A stretch of DNA of 6,951 nt from Pseudomonadota bacterium (GTDB lineage Bacteria > Pseudomonadota > Alphaproteobacteria > Rhizobiales > Tepidamorphaceae), in assembly GCA_023435545.1 (NCBI GenBank), contig JAEYRQ010000544.1:1-6951 (forward strand), read 5' to 3'. The notes under the pieces were generated by a model. That model had not been told where the DNA came from. It made no database searches and was given only the letters and a program-made list of their open reading frames with translations. Every line of letters begins with the position of its first letter. Positions within the stretch are counted from its first letter, which is position 1. The position numbers and the translations under genes were made by a program. Of this stretch, positions 1 through 5,450 are shown in pieces.

Positions 1-620
1 TCGGCGAGATGCCGCTGCCGCCCTACATCGCCGCGCGCCGTCCCGTCGATGAGCGCGATGCCGCCGACTACCAGACGATCTTCGCGCGGGAGGAGGGCGC
101 GGTCGCGGCGCCGACCGCCGGCTTGCATTTCACCGAGCGGCTGCTCGCGGCCCTCGACCAACACAGCGTCGGCCGCACAGGCGTCACATTGCATGTGGGT
201 GCGGGGACGTTCCTGCCGGTGAAGGCCGAGGACACGACGGCACACCGGATGCACGCCGAGATCGGCAATATCTCTCAGGGGACCGCCGATACGATCAACC
301 GGGTCCGCGCGGCCGGCGGCCGGATCGTCGCGGTCGGCACCACCTCGCTGCGGCTGCTGGAATCGGCTGCCGCGGAAGACGGGACGATCCGCGCGTTCTC
401 GGGGCGGACGGACATCTTCATCACGCCCGGCTACCGGTTCCGCGCGGTAGACGTGCTGCTGACCAACTTCCATCTGCCGCGCTCGACCCTGTTCATGCTG
501 GTCGCTGCCTTCTGCGGCCTCGACACGATGAAGCGGGCCTATGCGCATGCCATCGAAACCGGCTATCGCTTCTACTCCTATGGCGATGCCTGCCTGTTGT
601 TCTTGAAGCCCAACGTATGA
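1..620 (+). CDS. queA: tRNA preQ1(34) S-adenosylmethionine ribosyltransferase-isomerase QueA, C-terminal part
   Basis: QueA transfers and isomerises the ribosyl group of S-adenosylmethionine onto preQ1 at position 34 of tRNA, giving epoxyqueuosine, in the cytoplasm. The 5' end lies outside the window. The first complete codon is at 3-5 and about 205 residues remain of a protein usually near 350. Family motifs are clear and in order: GEMPLPPYI at the left edge, [36 protein letters not shown], then [15 protein letters not shown] and [19 protein letters not shown] near the end. The stop TGA (618-620) overlaps the ATG of tgt (617-619), so the two are almost certainly cotranscribed and translationally coupled. 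Nothing in the visible part looks broken. Confidence 0.96.
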   Translation, partial: GEMPLPPYIAARRPVDERDAADYQTIFAREEGAVAAPTAGLHFTERLLAALDQHSVGRTGVTLHVGAGTFLPVKAEDTTAHRMHAEIGNISQGTADTINRVRAAGGRIVAVGTTSLRLLESAAAEDGTIRAFSGRTDIFITPGYRFRAVDVLLTNFHLPRSTLFMLVAAFCGLDTMKRAYAHAIETGYRFYSYGDACLLFLKPNV

Positions 621-1750
621 CGGCGCCGCACGAATTCACGATTCACGCCCGCGACGGCGCCGCGCGCCTCGGCACGCTCGCCTTTCATCGCGGCGAGGTG
701 CGCACGCCCGCCTTCATGCCGGTCGGGACGGCGGCGACGGTGAAGGCGATGTTCCCGGAGACGGTGCGGGCGACGGGGGCCGACATCGTGCTCGGCAACA
801 CCTACCACCTGATGCTGCGGCCCGGCGCCGAGCGGGTGGCGGAACTCGGCGGCCTGCATCGCTTCATGAACTGGCCGCGGCCGATTCTCACCGATTCCGG
901 CGGCTTCCAGGTCATGTCCCTGTCGAGCCTCCGGAAGCTGACCGAGGACGGCGTCACCTTCCGGTCGCATCTGGATGGCAGCGAGCATCACCTGAGTCCC
1001 GAGCGGTCGGTGGAGATCCAGCGGCTGCTCGGTGCCGACGTCACCATGCAGCTCGACGAATGCGTGGCGTTGCCGTGTCCGGACGCCGAGGCGGAGCGGG
1101 CGATGCAGCTGTCGCTCAGATGGGCGGAGCGCTCGAAGGTCGCCTTCGGCACAGACCCGTCGCGTGCGCTGTTCGGGATCGTCCAGGGCGGAACCGTGCC
1201 GGGCCTCCGCCTGCGCTCTGCCGCCGGCCTCGTCGACATCGGCTTCGACGGCTATGCGGTAGGCGGGCTGGCGGTCGGCGAGCCGCAGGCGGTGATGCTG
1301 GAGACGCTGGACGTGACCGTCCCAGCGCTGCCCGCCGACCGGCCACGTTATCTGATGGGCGTCGGCACGCCGGAGGACATCTTGTTGTCGGTGATGCGCG
1401 GCATCGACATGTTCGACTGCGTAATGCCGACGCGGGCGGGGCGCCACGGACAGGCCTACACGCGGCGCGGCCGCATCAATCTGCGCAACGCGCGCCACGC
1501 CGACGACCCGCGCCCGCTCGACGAGGAGAGCGACTGCCCCGCCGCCCGCGACTATTCGCGCGCCTACCTCCATCACCTGATCAAAGCCGGCGAGATGCTG
1601 GGCTCGATGCTGCTGACCTGGGCAAACGTTCACTACTACCAGCAGCTCATGGCGGATATCCGCACCGCCATCGGGGAGGGGAGGCTCGCCGATTTCGCCG
1701 AGGCGACGCGTGCCGCCTGGGCGGCCGGTGACCTCGCCCCGCGCGACTGA
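617..1750 (+). CDS. tgt: tRNA-guanine(34) transglycosylase Tgt with a degenerate zinc site
   Basis: Tgt swaps guanine 34 for preQ1 in tRNAs with GUN anticodons, the step before QueA. The 377-residue length is normal for the family. Catalytic and base-recognition residues are present: general acid/base D93 in [12 protein letters not shown]147 in [10 protein letters not shown]190 in FGIVQGG, the GGLAVGE loop (216-222), M247 in [10 protein letters not shown], and nucleophile D267 in [10 protein letters not shown]. The GGLAVGE and DEC motifs are those of preQ1-using bacterial enzymes. Oddity: gap-free alignment by eye to E. coli Tgt (recalled ligands C302, C304, C307, H333) gives S305, C307, A310 and A336, so three of four zinc ligands are replaced. 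The surrounding YSRAYLHHL segment is intact, so this is not a frameshift. The ATG overlaps the queA stop; no strong ribosome site is seen, which fits coupling. Confidence 0.96.
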   Translation: MTAPHEFTIHARDGAARLGTLAFHRGEVRTPAFMPVGTAATVKAMFPETVRATGADIVLGNTYHLMLRPGAERVAELGGLHRFMNWPRPILTDSGGFQVMSLSSLRKLTEDGVTFRSHLDGSEHHLSPERSVEIQRLLGADVTMQLDECVALPCPDAEAERAMQLSLRWAERSKVAFGTDPSRALFGIVQGGTVPGLRLRSAAGLVDIGFDGYAVGGLAVGEPQAVMLETLDVTVPALPADRPRYLMGVGTPEDILLSVMRGIDMFDCVMPTRAGRHGQAYTRRGRINLRNARHADDPRPLDEESDCPAARDYSRAYLHHLIKAGEMLGSMLLTWANVHYYQQLMADIRTAIGEGRLADFAEATRAAWAAGDLAPRD

Positions 1751-2200
1751 TCAGGCACCGGTGCCCGGCCGGAGATAGCACCCGGTGATGCGCCAGGCGC
1801 CGTCCGGCTGGCGTTCCAGCGTGTAGACGGCGATCCAGGGTGCACCGTCCGGGTCAACGACCTCGAGCATCTGAACAGCCTCGCCGGCCTCGATACTGAA
1901 GTCCGTGAAGGCGAAGCTGCGCGGTCTGAACACCGGCCGATAGCCCTCCGCGACCATGCGCATGAAGATCCGGGGGGTGGGGAATCGCCGCCGTATCGAG
2001 GGCGCCGCATGCGAATAGGCGACCTCGGCGTCGTCGCGGCCGAGGGCGGCGATCTGGTCGGCGATCACCCGCTGTACGTCCATCGCGTCGGCATCGTCCG
2101 CAGTCGCCGGGGAGGAGGCGACGAGAAGCAACAGGGCGGCGAGCGCGGCGAAGAGACGCCGCGTTGCCGGCATTCCGGTGGTCCGCGAAGCTGGTTGCAT
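1751..2200 (-). CDS. DUF4864 family exported protein
   Basis: A 149-residue protein of unknown function that I assign to DUF4864 by pattern. The mature part runs VQRVIADQIAALGRDDAEVAYSHAAPSI, then a PRIFMRMVAEGYRPVFRP segment, and ends in a strand-rich region with WRITGCYLRPG. Residues 1-34 look like a Sec signal peptide: basic TRR near 13-15, a hydrophobic LFAALAALLLLVASS core, and an ATA site before DDADAM, so a periplasmic location is inferred. The start at 2200 is supported by GGAGG on the minus strand about 5 bases upstream. A second ATG at 2173 (Met10) also leaves a usable signal peptide but has a weaker ribosome site. The single cysteine is far from the signal cleavage site, so it is not a lipoprotein. 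It converges on tgt with directly abutting stops. Confidence 0.85.
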   Translation of the reverse strand: MQPASRTTGMPATRRLFAALAALLLLVASSPATADDADAMDVQRVIADQIAALGRDDAEVAYSHAAPSIRRRFPTPRIFMRMVAEGYRPVFRPRSFAFTDFSIEAGEAVQMLEVVDPDGAPWIAVYTLERQPDGAWRITGCYLRPGTGA

Positions 2201-2226
2201 GTCGGCCTCCGTGGCGGCCCATCATA
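2198..2226 (-). promoter_or_regulatory. Candidate -10 box and ribosome site for the DUF4864 gene
   Basis: On the minus strand TATGAT (2221-2226) matches the -10 consensus at five of six positions. It lies about 20 bases upstream of the ATG at 2198-2200, with GGAGG between them. No convincing -35 element is found at 16-18 bases spacing, so the promoter call is tentative; the ribosome site is clearer. Confidence 0.35.
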
Positions 2227-2306
2227 CTACGCTCCGCACTCCGAGCCGGATCTTCGCCTGCCCTTGCATCCGGCCCTGCGGGCCCGTTCCAGCGATCATC
2301 GCACGC

Positions 2307-2335
2307 TTGACCGCACGCCGCTGGAGACCTAGGGT
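2307..2335 (+). promoter_or_regulatory. Candidate promoter for tRNA-Lys
   Basis: TTGACC (2307-2312) matches the -35 consensus at five of six positions. It is followed after exactly 17 bases by TAGGGT (2330-2335), a poorer -10 match (T1, A2 and T6). The predicted transcription start near 2342 is just ahead of the mature tRNA 5' end at 2348. The position and spacing suit a tRNA promoter, although the -10 box is weak. Confidence 0.5.
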
Positions 2336-2347
2336 CCGGCCACTTCC

Positions 2348-2423
2348 GAGCCCGTAGCTCAGTCGGTAGAGCAACTGACTTTTAATCAGTGGGTCGTGGG
2401 TTCGAGTCCCACCGGGCTCACCA
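2348..2423 (+). tRNA. tRNA-Lys (anticodon UUU)
   Basis: A complete 76-base cloverleaf. The acceptor stem GAGCCCG (2348-2354) pairs perfectly with CGGGCTC (2413-2419). The D stem is GCTC/GAGC. The anticodon stem is ACTGA/TCAGT around the loop CTTTTAA, giving anticodon TTT. The T stem GTGGG/CCCAC encloses TTCGAGT. The discriminator is A at 2420, and the CCA end (2421-2423) is encoded. Lysine tRNA is not a queuosine substrate, so proximity to queA-tgt is probably incidental. No terminator is visible between it and ugd 43 bases downstream. Confidence 0.98.
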
Positions 2424-2466
2424 AGGCACTCCATACCGCAACGTCGATCGGCAAGGATCTCGCCCC

Positions 2467-3855
2467 ATGAAGATCGCGATGGTCGGCACGGGATATGTGG
2501 GGCTGGTGAGTGGAGCGTGCTTCGCCGATTTCGGTCACCATGTCACCTGCGTCGATAAGGACGAGGTGAAGATCGAGCGGCTGTCGCGTGGTCAGATCCC
2601 GATCTACGAGCCGGGGCTGGACGTGCTCGTCGCCGGCAATGTGGCGGTCGGCCGGCTCGCGTTCACCACCGATATCGCCGCAGCAGTGCGTGGCGCGGAT
2701 GCAGTGTTCATCGCGGTCGGGACGCCCTCGCGTCGCGGCGACGGCCATGCCGACCTGAGCTACGTTCGCGCCGCCGCCGAAGAGATCGCCGCCTGTACCG
2801 AGGGCCCGCTGCTGCTCGTCACCAAATCCACCGTGCCGGTCGGCACCGGCGACGAGATCGAGGCGATCGTCCGGCGCGCGCGCCCAGATCTCGAATTCGA
2901 CGTGGCGTCCAATCCCGAGTTCCTGCGCGAAGGCTCCGCCATCGACGACTTCAAGCGCCCGGACCGGGTGGTGATCGGGGCGGAGAGCGAGCGGGCGCGC
3001 GAGGTCATGCGGCTGCTCTATCGCCCGCTGTTCCTCAACGAGACCCCGATCGTCTTCACCGGCCGACGTACGGCGGAACTGACCAAGTACGCCGCGAATG
3101 CGTTTCTGGCGACCAAGGTCGCCTTCATCAACGAGATTGCCGATATCTGCGAGCGCACCGGCGCCAATGTGCAGGATGTCGCCCGCGGTATCGGCCTCGA
3201 CCGGCGAATCGGCGGAAAGTTCCTGCACGCCGGGCCGGGTTTCGGCGGATCCTGCTTCCCCAAGGATACGCTCGCCCTTGTCCGGACGGCCGAGGAGGCG
3301 GGTGCCCCGACGCGGATCGTGCGCTCGGTCGTCGAGAGCAACGCAGCGCGCAAGACCGGGCTCGCGGCCCGAATCATCGAAGCCTGCGGAGGGTCGGTCG
3401 CTGGCCTCAGGCTGGCGGTGCTGGGGCTGTCGTTCAAGCCGAACACCGACGACATGCGAGATGCGCCTTCGATCGAGATCGTCGAGGCCCTTAGCGCGGC
3501 TGGCGCTTCGGTCGCGGTCTATGATCCGGTCGCGATGGCGGAGGCCCGCAAGCTGCCCGCGTTCGACCGGGTCGTGTGGACGAACGGCTCCTATCAGGCG
3601 ATCGCGGGCGCCTCGGCGCTGGTGATCGTCACGGAATGGGACGAGTTTCGGGCGCTCGATCTGGACGAGGTCAAGCGGCTGATGGCGCGCCCGCTCGTGA
3701 TCGACCTGCGCAATATCTACACTCCCGAGGAGATGGTCCGGTCCGGCCTCGACTATCGGTCGATCGGCCGACCCGGCGACGTAGCCGCCCCGCGGGGGTC
3801 TGCGCCGTCGGTTGAGCCGTCGCCGAAGGGGATGGTCGCTGAGATCAGGCGGTAG
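2467..3855 (+). CDS. ugd: UDP-glucose 6-dehydrogenase
   Basis: Oxidises UDP-glucose to UDP-glucuronate with two NAD+, a cytoplasmic step that feeds capsule, exopolysaccharide or lipid A decoration. The protein is 462 residues. The N-terminal Rossmann motif GTGYVGLVSG (7-16) binds NAD. TKSTVPVGT (119-127) and NPEFLREG (149-156) line the active site. K207 and N211 lie in the central helix (TKYAANAFLATKVAFINEIA). The catalytic thiol is C263 in GPGFGGSCFPKD, with D267 beside it. The C-terminal UDP-binding domain has LGLSFKPNTDDMRDAPS (320-336). The ATG at 2467 is chosen because the protein then starts MKIAMVGTGYVG and AAGGA sits 9 bases upstream; a longer reading would run through the tRNA. A Pro/Ser-rich tail of about 26 residues follows the conserved end near YRSIGRP. 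Its last 11 bases overlap the opposing regulator gene. Confidence 0.97.
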   Translation: MKIAMVGTGYVGLVSGACFADFGHHVTCVDKDEVKIERLSRGQIPIYEPGLDVLVAGNVAVGRLAFTTDIAAAVRGADAVFIAVGTPSRRGDGHADLSYVRAAAEEIAACTEGPLLLVTKSTVPVGTGDEIEAIVRRARPDLEFDVASNPEFLREGSAIDDFKRPDRVVIGAESERAREVMRLLYRPLFLNETPIVFTGRRTAELTKYAANAFLATKVAFINEIADICERTGANVQDVARGIGLDRRIGGKFLHAGPGFGGSCFPKDTLALVRTAEEAGAPTRIVRSVVESNAARKTGLAARIIEACGGSVAGLRLAVLGLSFKPNTDDMRDAPSIEIVEALSAAGASVAVYDPVAMAEARKLPAFDRVVWTNGSYQAIAGASALVIVTEWDEFRALDLDEVKRLMARPLVIDLRNIYTPEEMVRSGLDYRSIGRPGDVAAPRGSAPSVEPSPKGMVAEIRR

Positions 3856-4627
3856 GCTCGGTCGGTACGGCCGGTCTCGCGGACACACGCCGCCGGCGGC
3901 CCGGCGTTTCGGTGAGCGGCGCTACCTGGTCGCCGGTCGTCAAGGCCGCGATCACCGTATCCGTCGTCCGCTGGATATGCTGGGCGATGAGCCCACGCGC
4001 GCCGGCGACGTCGCGGTCGATTGCCGCCGTCAGCAGCGCCTTGTGCTCGGCGGAAATGTCCCGCAGGCCGACCGACGTCACCCGCGACAGGCGGCGGTAG
4101 CGCTCGTGCTGGTCGAACATCTGTGCCCTGAGACGCATCAGCCAGACCGATCCGCAGGCCTTGACCAGCGCATGGTGGAACTGGCGGTTGCGGGCCTCCC
4201 ATTCCGGGAAATCGCGGTCGCCCATCTCCATGCGCCGTTCGACACGCTCCAGCCGGTGGTAGGCTGCGACCACGTCGCCTTCCCATTCGTCGTCGCCATT
4301 CTCGATGGAGATCGCCAGCGCCTCGGCCTCCAGCATGCGCCGGACGTTGCCGATGTCGCGGGCATCGTCCATCGACATTGGCGCTACTTCGAAGCCGCGC
4401 TGTCCCTCGAGGATCACCAGACGGTCGCTGGACAGCCGCGACAGTGCCTCGCGCAAGGGACCCGCGCCCAGGCCGTAGCGCTGGCGAAGCATCTCGACCT
4501 TCAGCTTCAGGCCCGGGGCGAGACCGCCCGATACAATGTCCTCACGCAGCAGGCGGTAGGCTCGCTCCGAGCTGGTTTTCTCCGGCTCGCTGAAGCGCGG
4601 ATCGACGGCAGCAATCGGTGTGGTCAT
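3845..4627 (-). CDS. GntR family transcriptional regulator, FCD (FadR) subfamily, CsiR-like
   Basis: A 260-residue DNA-binding regulator. The winged helix-turn-helix spans about 20-85, with the GntR signatures AYRLLREDIVSGGLAPG, RYGLGAGPLREALSRL and QRGFEVAPMS. The helical FCD effector domain spans about 88-225, with NRQFHHAL (147-154), EHKALLTAAIDRD (194-206) and AQHI (215-218). H151, H195 and H217 occupy usual metal-ligand positions, while Asn147 stands at a position often filled by Asp. By memory the sequence resembles E. coli CsiR (MS-D-DI-R pattern, GDDEWE, RY-LG-GPLREALS), which responds to a C5 dicarboxylate; the ligand here is unknown. The start at 4627 has GGGAGG 6 bases upstream. 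A basic, proline-rich tail (about 240-260) follows the fold. It is divergent from dctQ and probably controls that operon and itself. Confidence 0.93.
   Translation of the reverse strand: MTTPIAAVDPRFSEPEKTSSERAYRLLREDIVSGGLAPGLKLKVEMLRQRYGLGAGPLREALSRLSSDRLVILEGQRGFEVAPMSMDDARDIGNVRRMLEAEALAISIENGDDEWEGDVVAAYHRLERVERRMEMGDRDFPEWEARNRQFHHALVKACGSVWLMRLRAQMFDQHERYRRLSRVTSVGLRDISAEHKALLTAAIDRDVAGARGLIAQHIQRTTDTVIAALTTGDQVAPLTETPGRRRRVSARPAVPTEPTA
3891..3910 (+). terminator. Weak candidate terminator downstream of ugd, inside the regulator gene
   Basis: CGCCGG (3891-3896) and CCGGCG (3901-3906) form a 6-bp GC stem with a four-base loop, followed by TTTC. It lies 35 bases after the ugd stop, in the sense orientation for ugd, and within the coding region of the opposing gene. 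The short T run and high background GC make this weak. Confidence 0.22.
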
Positions 4628-4645
4628 AGCCCGCCTCCCGGTCCA

Positions 4646-4666
4646 GGCGCCCCGGATCGGGGCGCC
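4646..4666 (-). repeat. Perfect GC-rich inverted repeat in the leader of the GntR gene
   Basis: GGCGCCCCG (4646-4654) and CGGGGCGCC (4658-4666) are exact reverse complements separated by GAT. On the minus strand the repeat lies 18 bases before the regulator's ATG and about 6 bases before its GGGAGG ribosome site. If transcribed, it would form a very stable hairpin next to the ribosome site. It could instead be a protein-binding palindrome. No T run follows on either strand, so it is not a standard terminator. Confidence 0.6.
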
Positions 4667-4725
4667 CGGGCATCTGCGACACCATCACTACGCCGGCGGG
4701 ATTTTCGTGGCAATCGCATGGTCTA

Positions 4726-4731
4726 TTGACA
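4726..4731 (+). promoter_or_regulatory. Candidate -35 element of the TRAP operon
   Basis: A perfect TTGACA begins the AT-rich island between the divergent genes, 108 bases before the dctQ start. At 17 bases spacing the -10 position is only a T run (4749-4754), a poor match, so the promoter may need an activator or may not be sigma-70 type. The same bases form the small palindrome TTGACAA (4726-4732), which could belong to an operator. Confidence 0.3.
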
Positions 4732-4740
4732 ACGTCCATA

Positions 4741-4770
4741 AATATCGATTTTTTGAGATTTAGCGATATT
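4741..4770. promoter_or_regulatory. AT-rich inverted repeat, candidate operator of the divergent region
   Basis: AATATCG (4741-4747) and CGATATT (4764-4770) are exact inverted 7-bp arms, 16 bases apart and 23 bases centre to centre, about two helical turns. The block lies in the only clearly AT-rich stretch of the window, between a GntR regulator and the operon it probably controls. That makes it a plausible operator; the binding protein is not shown by sequence. Confidence 0.4.
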
Positions 4771-4777
4771 AAGGCTG

Positions 4778-4796
4778 CGCGGTCAAGACGCGGTCA
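4778..4796 (+). repeat. Short direct repeat at one-turn spacing
   Basis: CGCGGTCA occurs at 4778-4785 and again at 4789-4796, an 11-base period, upstream of dctQ. This phasing puts both copies on the same DNA face, as for tandem protein sites. An 8-base repeat in GC-rich DNA may be chance. Confidence 0.3.
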
Positions 4797-4838
4797 TGTC
4801 TCGGCAGTTCGTCGGGAACAGGCAATCCGGGAGGTCGA

Positions 4839-5450
4839 GTGTCCCTGGTGCAGGATTTATCCGGCAATCGAGACGAGCGCGCGGCTACCGAGGCGCCGAG
4901 GCCGGCCGGATTCGTGTCGCGGGCGAGCCACGCGATCGCCCGGGGCGAGGCCATCCTTGCGGGCATTCTCGCGGCTCTCACCTTCGGGCTGCTGCTGCTG
5001 AATGTCGTCACCCGCGCGGCAGGCTCGCCGTTGATCTGGGTCGACGAGTTGGCGATCTACGCGATGATCTGGATGGCCTTCATGGGGACATCGCTCGCCA
5101 TCCGACATCGCGGCCACATCGCGGTGACGCTGTTGTCGGATGGCCTGCGGCCACACGGGCGGCGCGTGATGGTGGCCTTCGTCGATGCGCTGCTGCTGGC
5201 GCTAATGACCGTGTTCATCGCGCTGGTCTGGAACTGGTTCGACCCCGTTGGCCTGATTGCGGCGGGAGACCTGTCGACCTTCAGCCGGACCACCTTCAAT
5301 TTCATCTACCAGGAGCCGACGACCACGCTTGGTCTCCGGAAGGTCTGGTTCTGGCTGATAATGCCGGTCTTCGCGCTCTGCGGGACGCTGCACGCCGCGG
5401 CCAACCTCATCGACAGCCTGTGCGCACTTCGAAAGGGTGGCATGCGGTGA
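4839..5450 (+). CDS. dctQ: TRAP transporter small membrane subunit (DctQ family)
   Basis: The small integral membrane subunit of a tripartite ATP-independent periplasmic transporter, which pairs with DctM in Na+- or H+-driven uptake of organic acids delivered by a periplasmic binding protein. The 203 residues hold four predicted helices at about 37-57, 69-89, 110-132 and 167-190. The DctQ signature is visible as NVVTRA, then WVDELAIYAMIWMAFMGTSLA and a basic IRHRGHIAV turn. A hydrophilic cytoplasmic extension of about 35 residues precedes the first helix. The GTG start at 4839 is chosen because GGGAGG (4829-4834) lies just upstream, though the 4-base gap is tight; GTG at 4848 is the alternative. 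Its TGA overlaps the dctM start. It is the first gene of its transcript, and no binding-protein gene precedes it. Confidence 0.92.
   Translation: MSLVQDLSGNRDERAATEAPRPAGFVSRASHAIARGEAILAGILAALTFGLLLLNVVTRAAGSPLIWVDELAIYAMIWMAFMGTSLAIRHRGHIAVTLLSDGLRPHGRRVMVAFVDALLLALMTVFIALVWNWFDPVGLIAAGDLSTFSRTTFNFIYQEPTTTLGLRKVWFWLIMPVFALCGTLHAAANLIDSLCALRKGGMR

Noticed and set aside
578..1633. A 351-codon open frame antisense to tgt
   Set aside because: Opposite conserved tgt, with composition typical of a mirror frame and no domain.
2009..2332. A 107-codon plus-strand frame across the DUF4864 5' end and the tRNA promoter
   Set aside because: No domain; it overlaps the signal-peptide region of the opposite gene and the intergenic promoters. 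It fits a chance frame.
2341..2430. tRNA 3' end as a possible integration attachment site
   Set aside because: No second copy of the tRNA 3' sequence, integrase or mobile gene is visible in the window.
2389..2466. A longer N terminus for ugd starting at 2389
   Set aside because: It would read through the 3' half of the tRNA gene. The conserved protein begins MKIAMVGTGYVG at 2467 with a ribosome site in front.
2386..3888. A 500-codon open frame antisense to ugd
   Set aside because: It lies opposite a fully recognisable ugd, has low-complexity His/Arg/Asp composition and no recognisable domain, and its start overlaps the regulator gene. It is a by-product of GC-rich codon use.
3812..4729. A 305-codon plus-strand frame opposite the GntR gene
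   Set aside because: No recognisable domain. The minus strand encodes a complete regulator over the same bases with a good ribosome site.
4726..5001. A 91-codon small frame starting in the AT-rich island (MTTSINIDF)
   Set aside because: It has no ribosome site, its composition becomes Arg/Ser-rich once it enters dctQ, and it overlaps the operator-like repeats.
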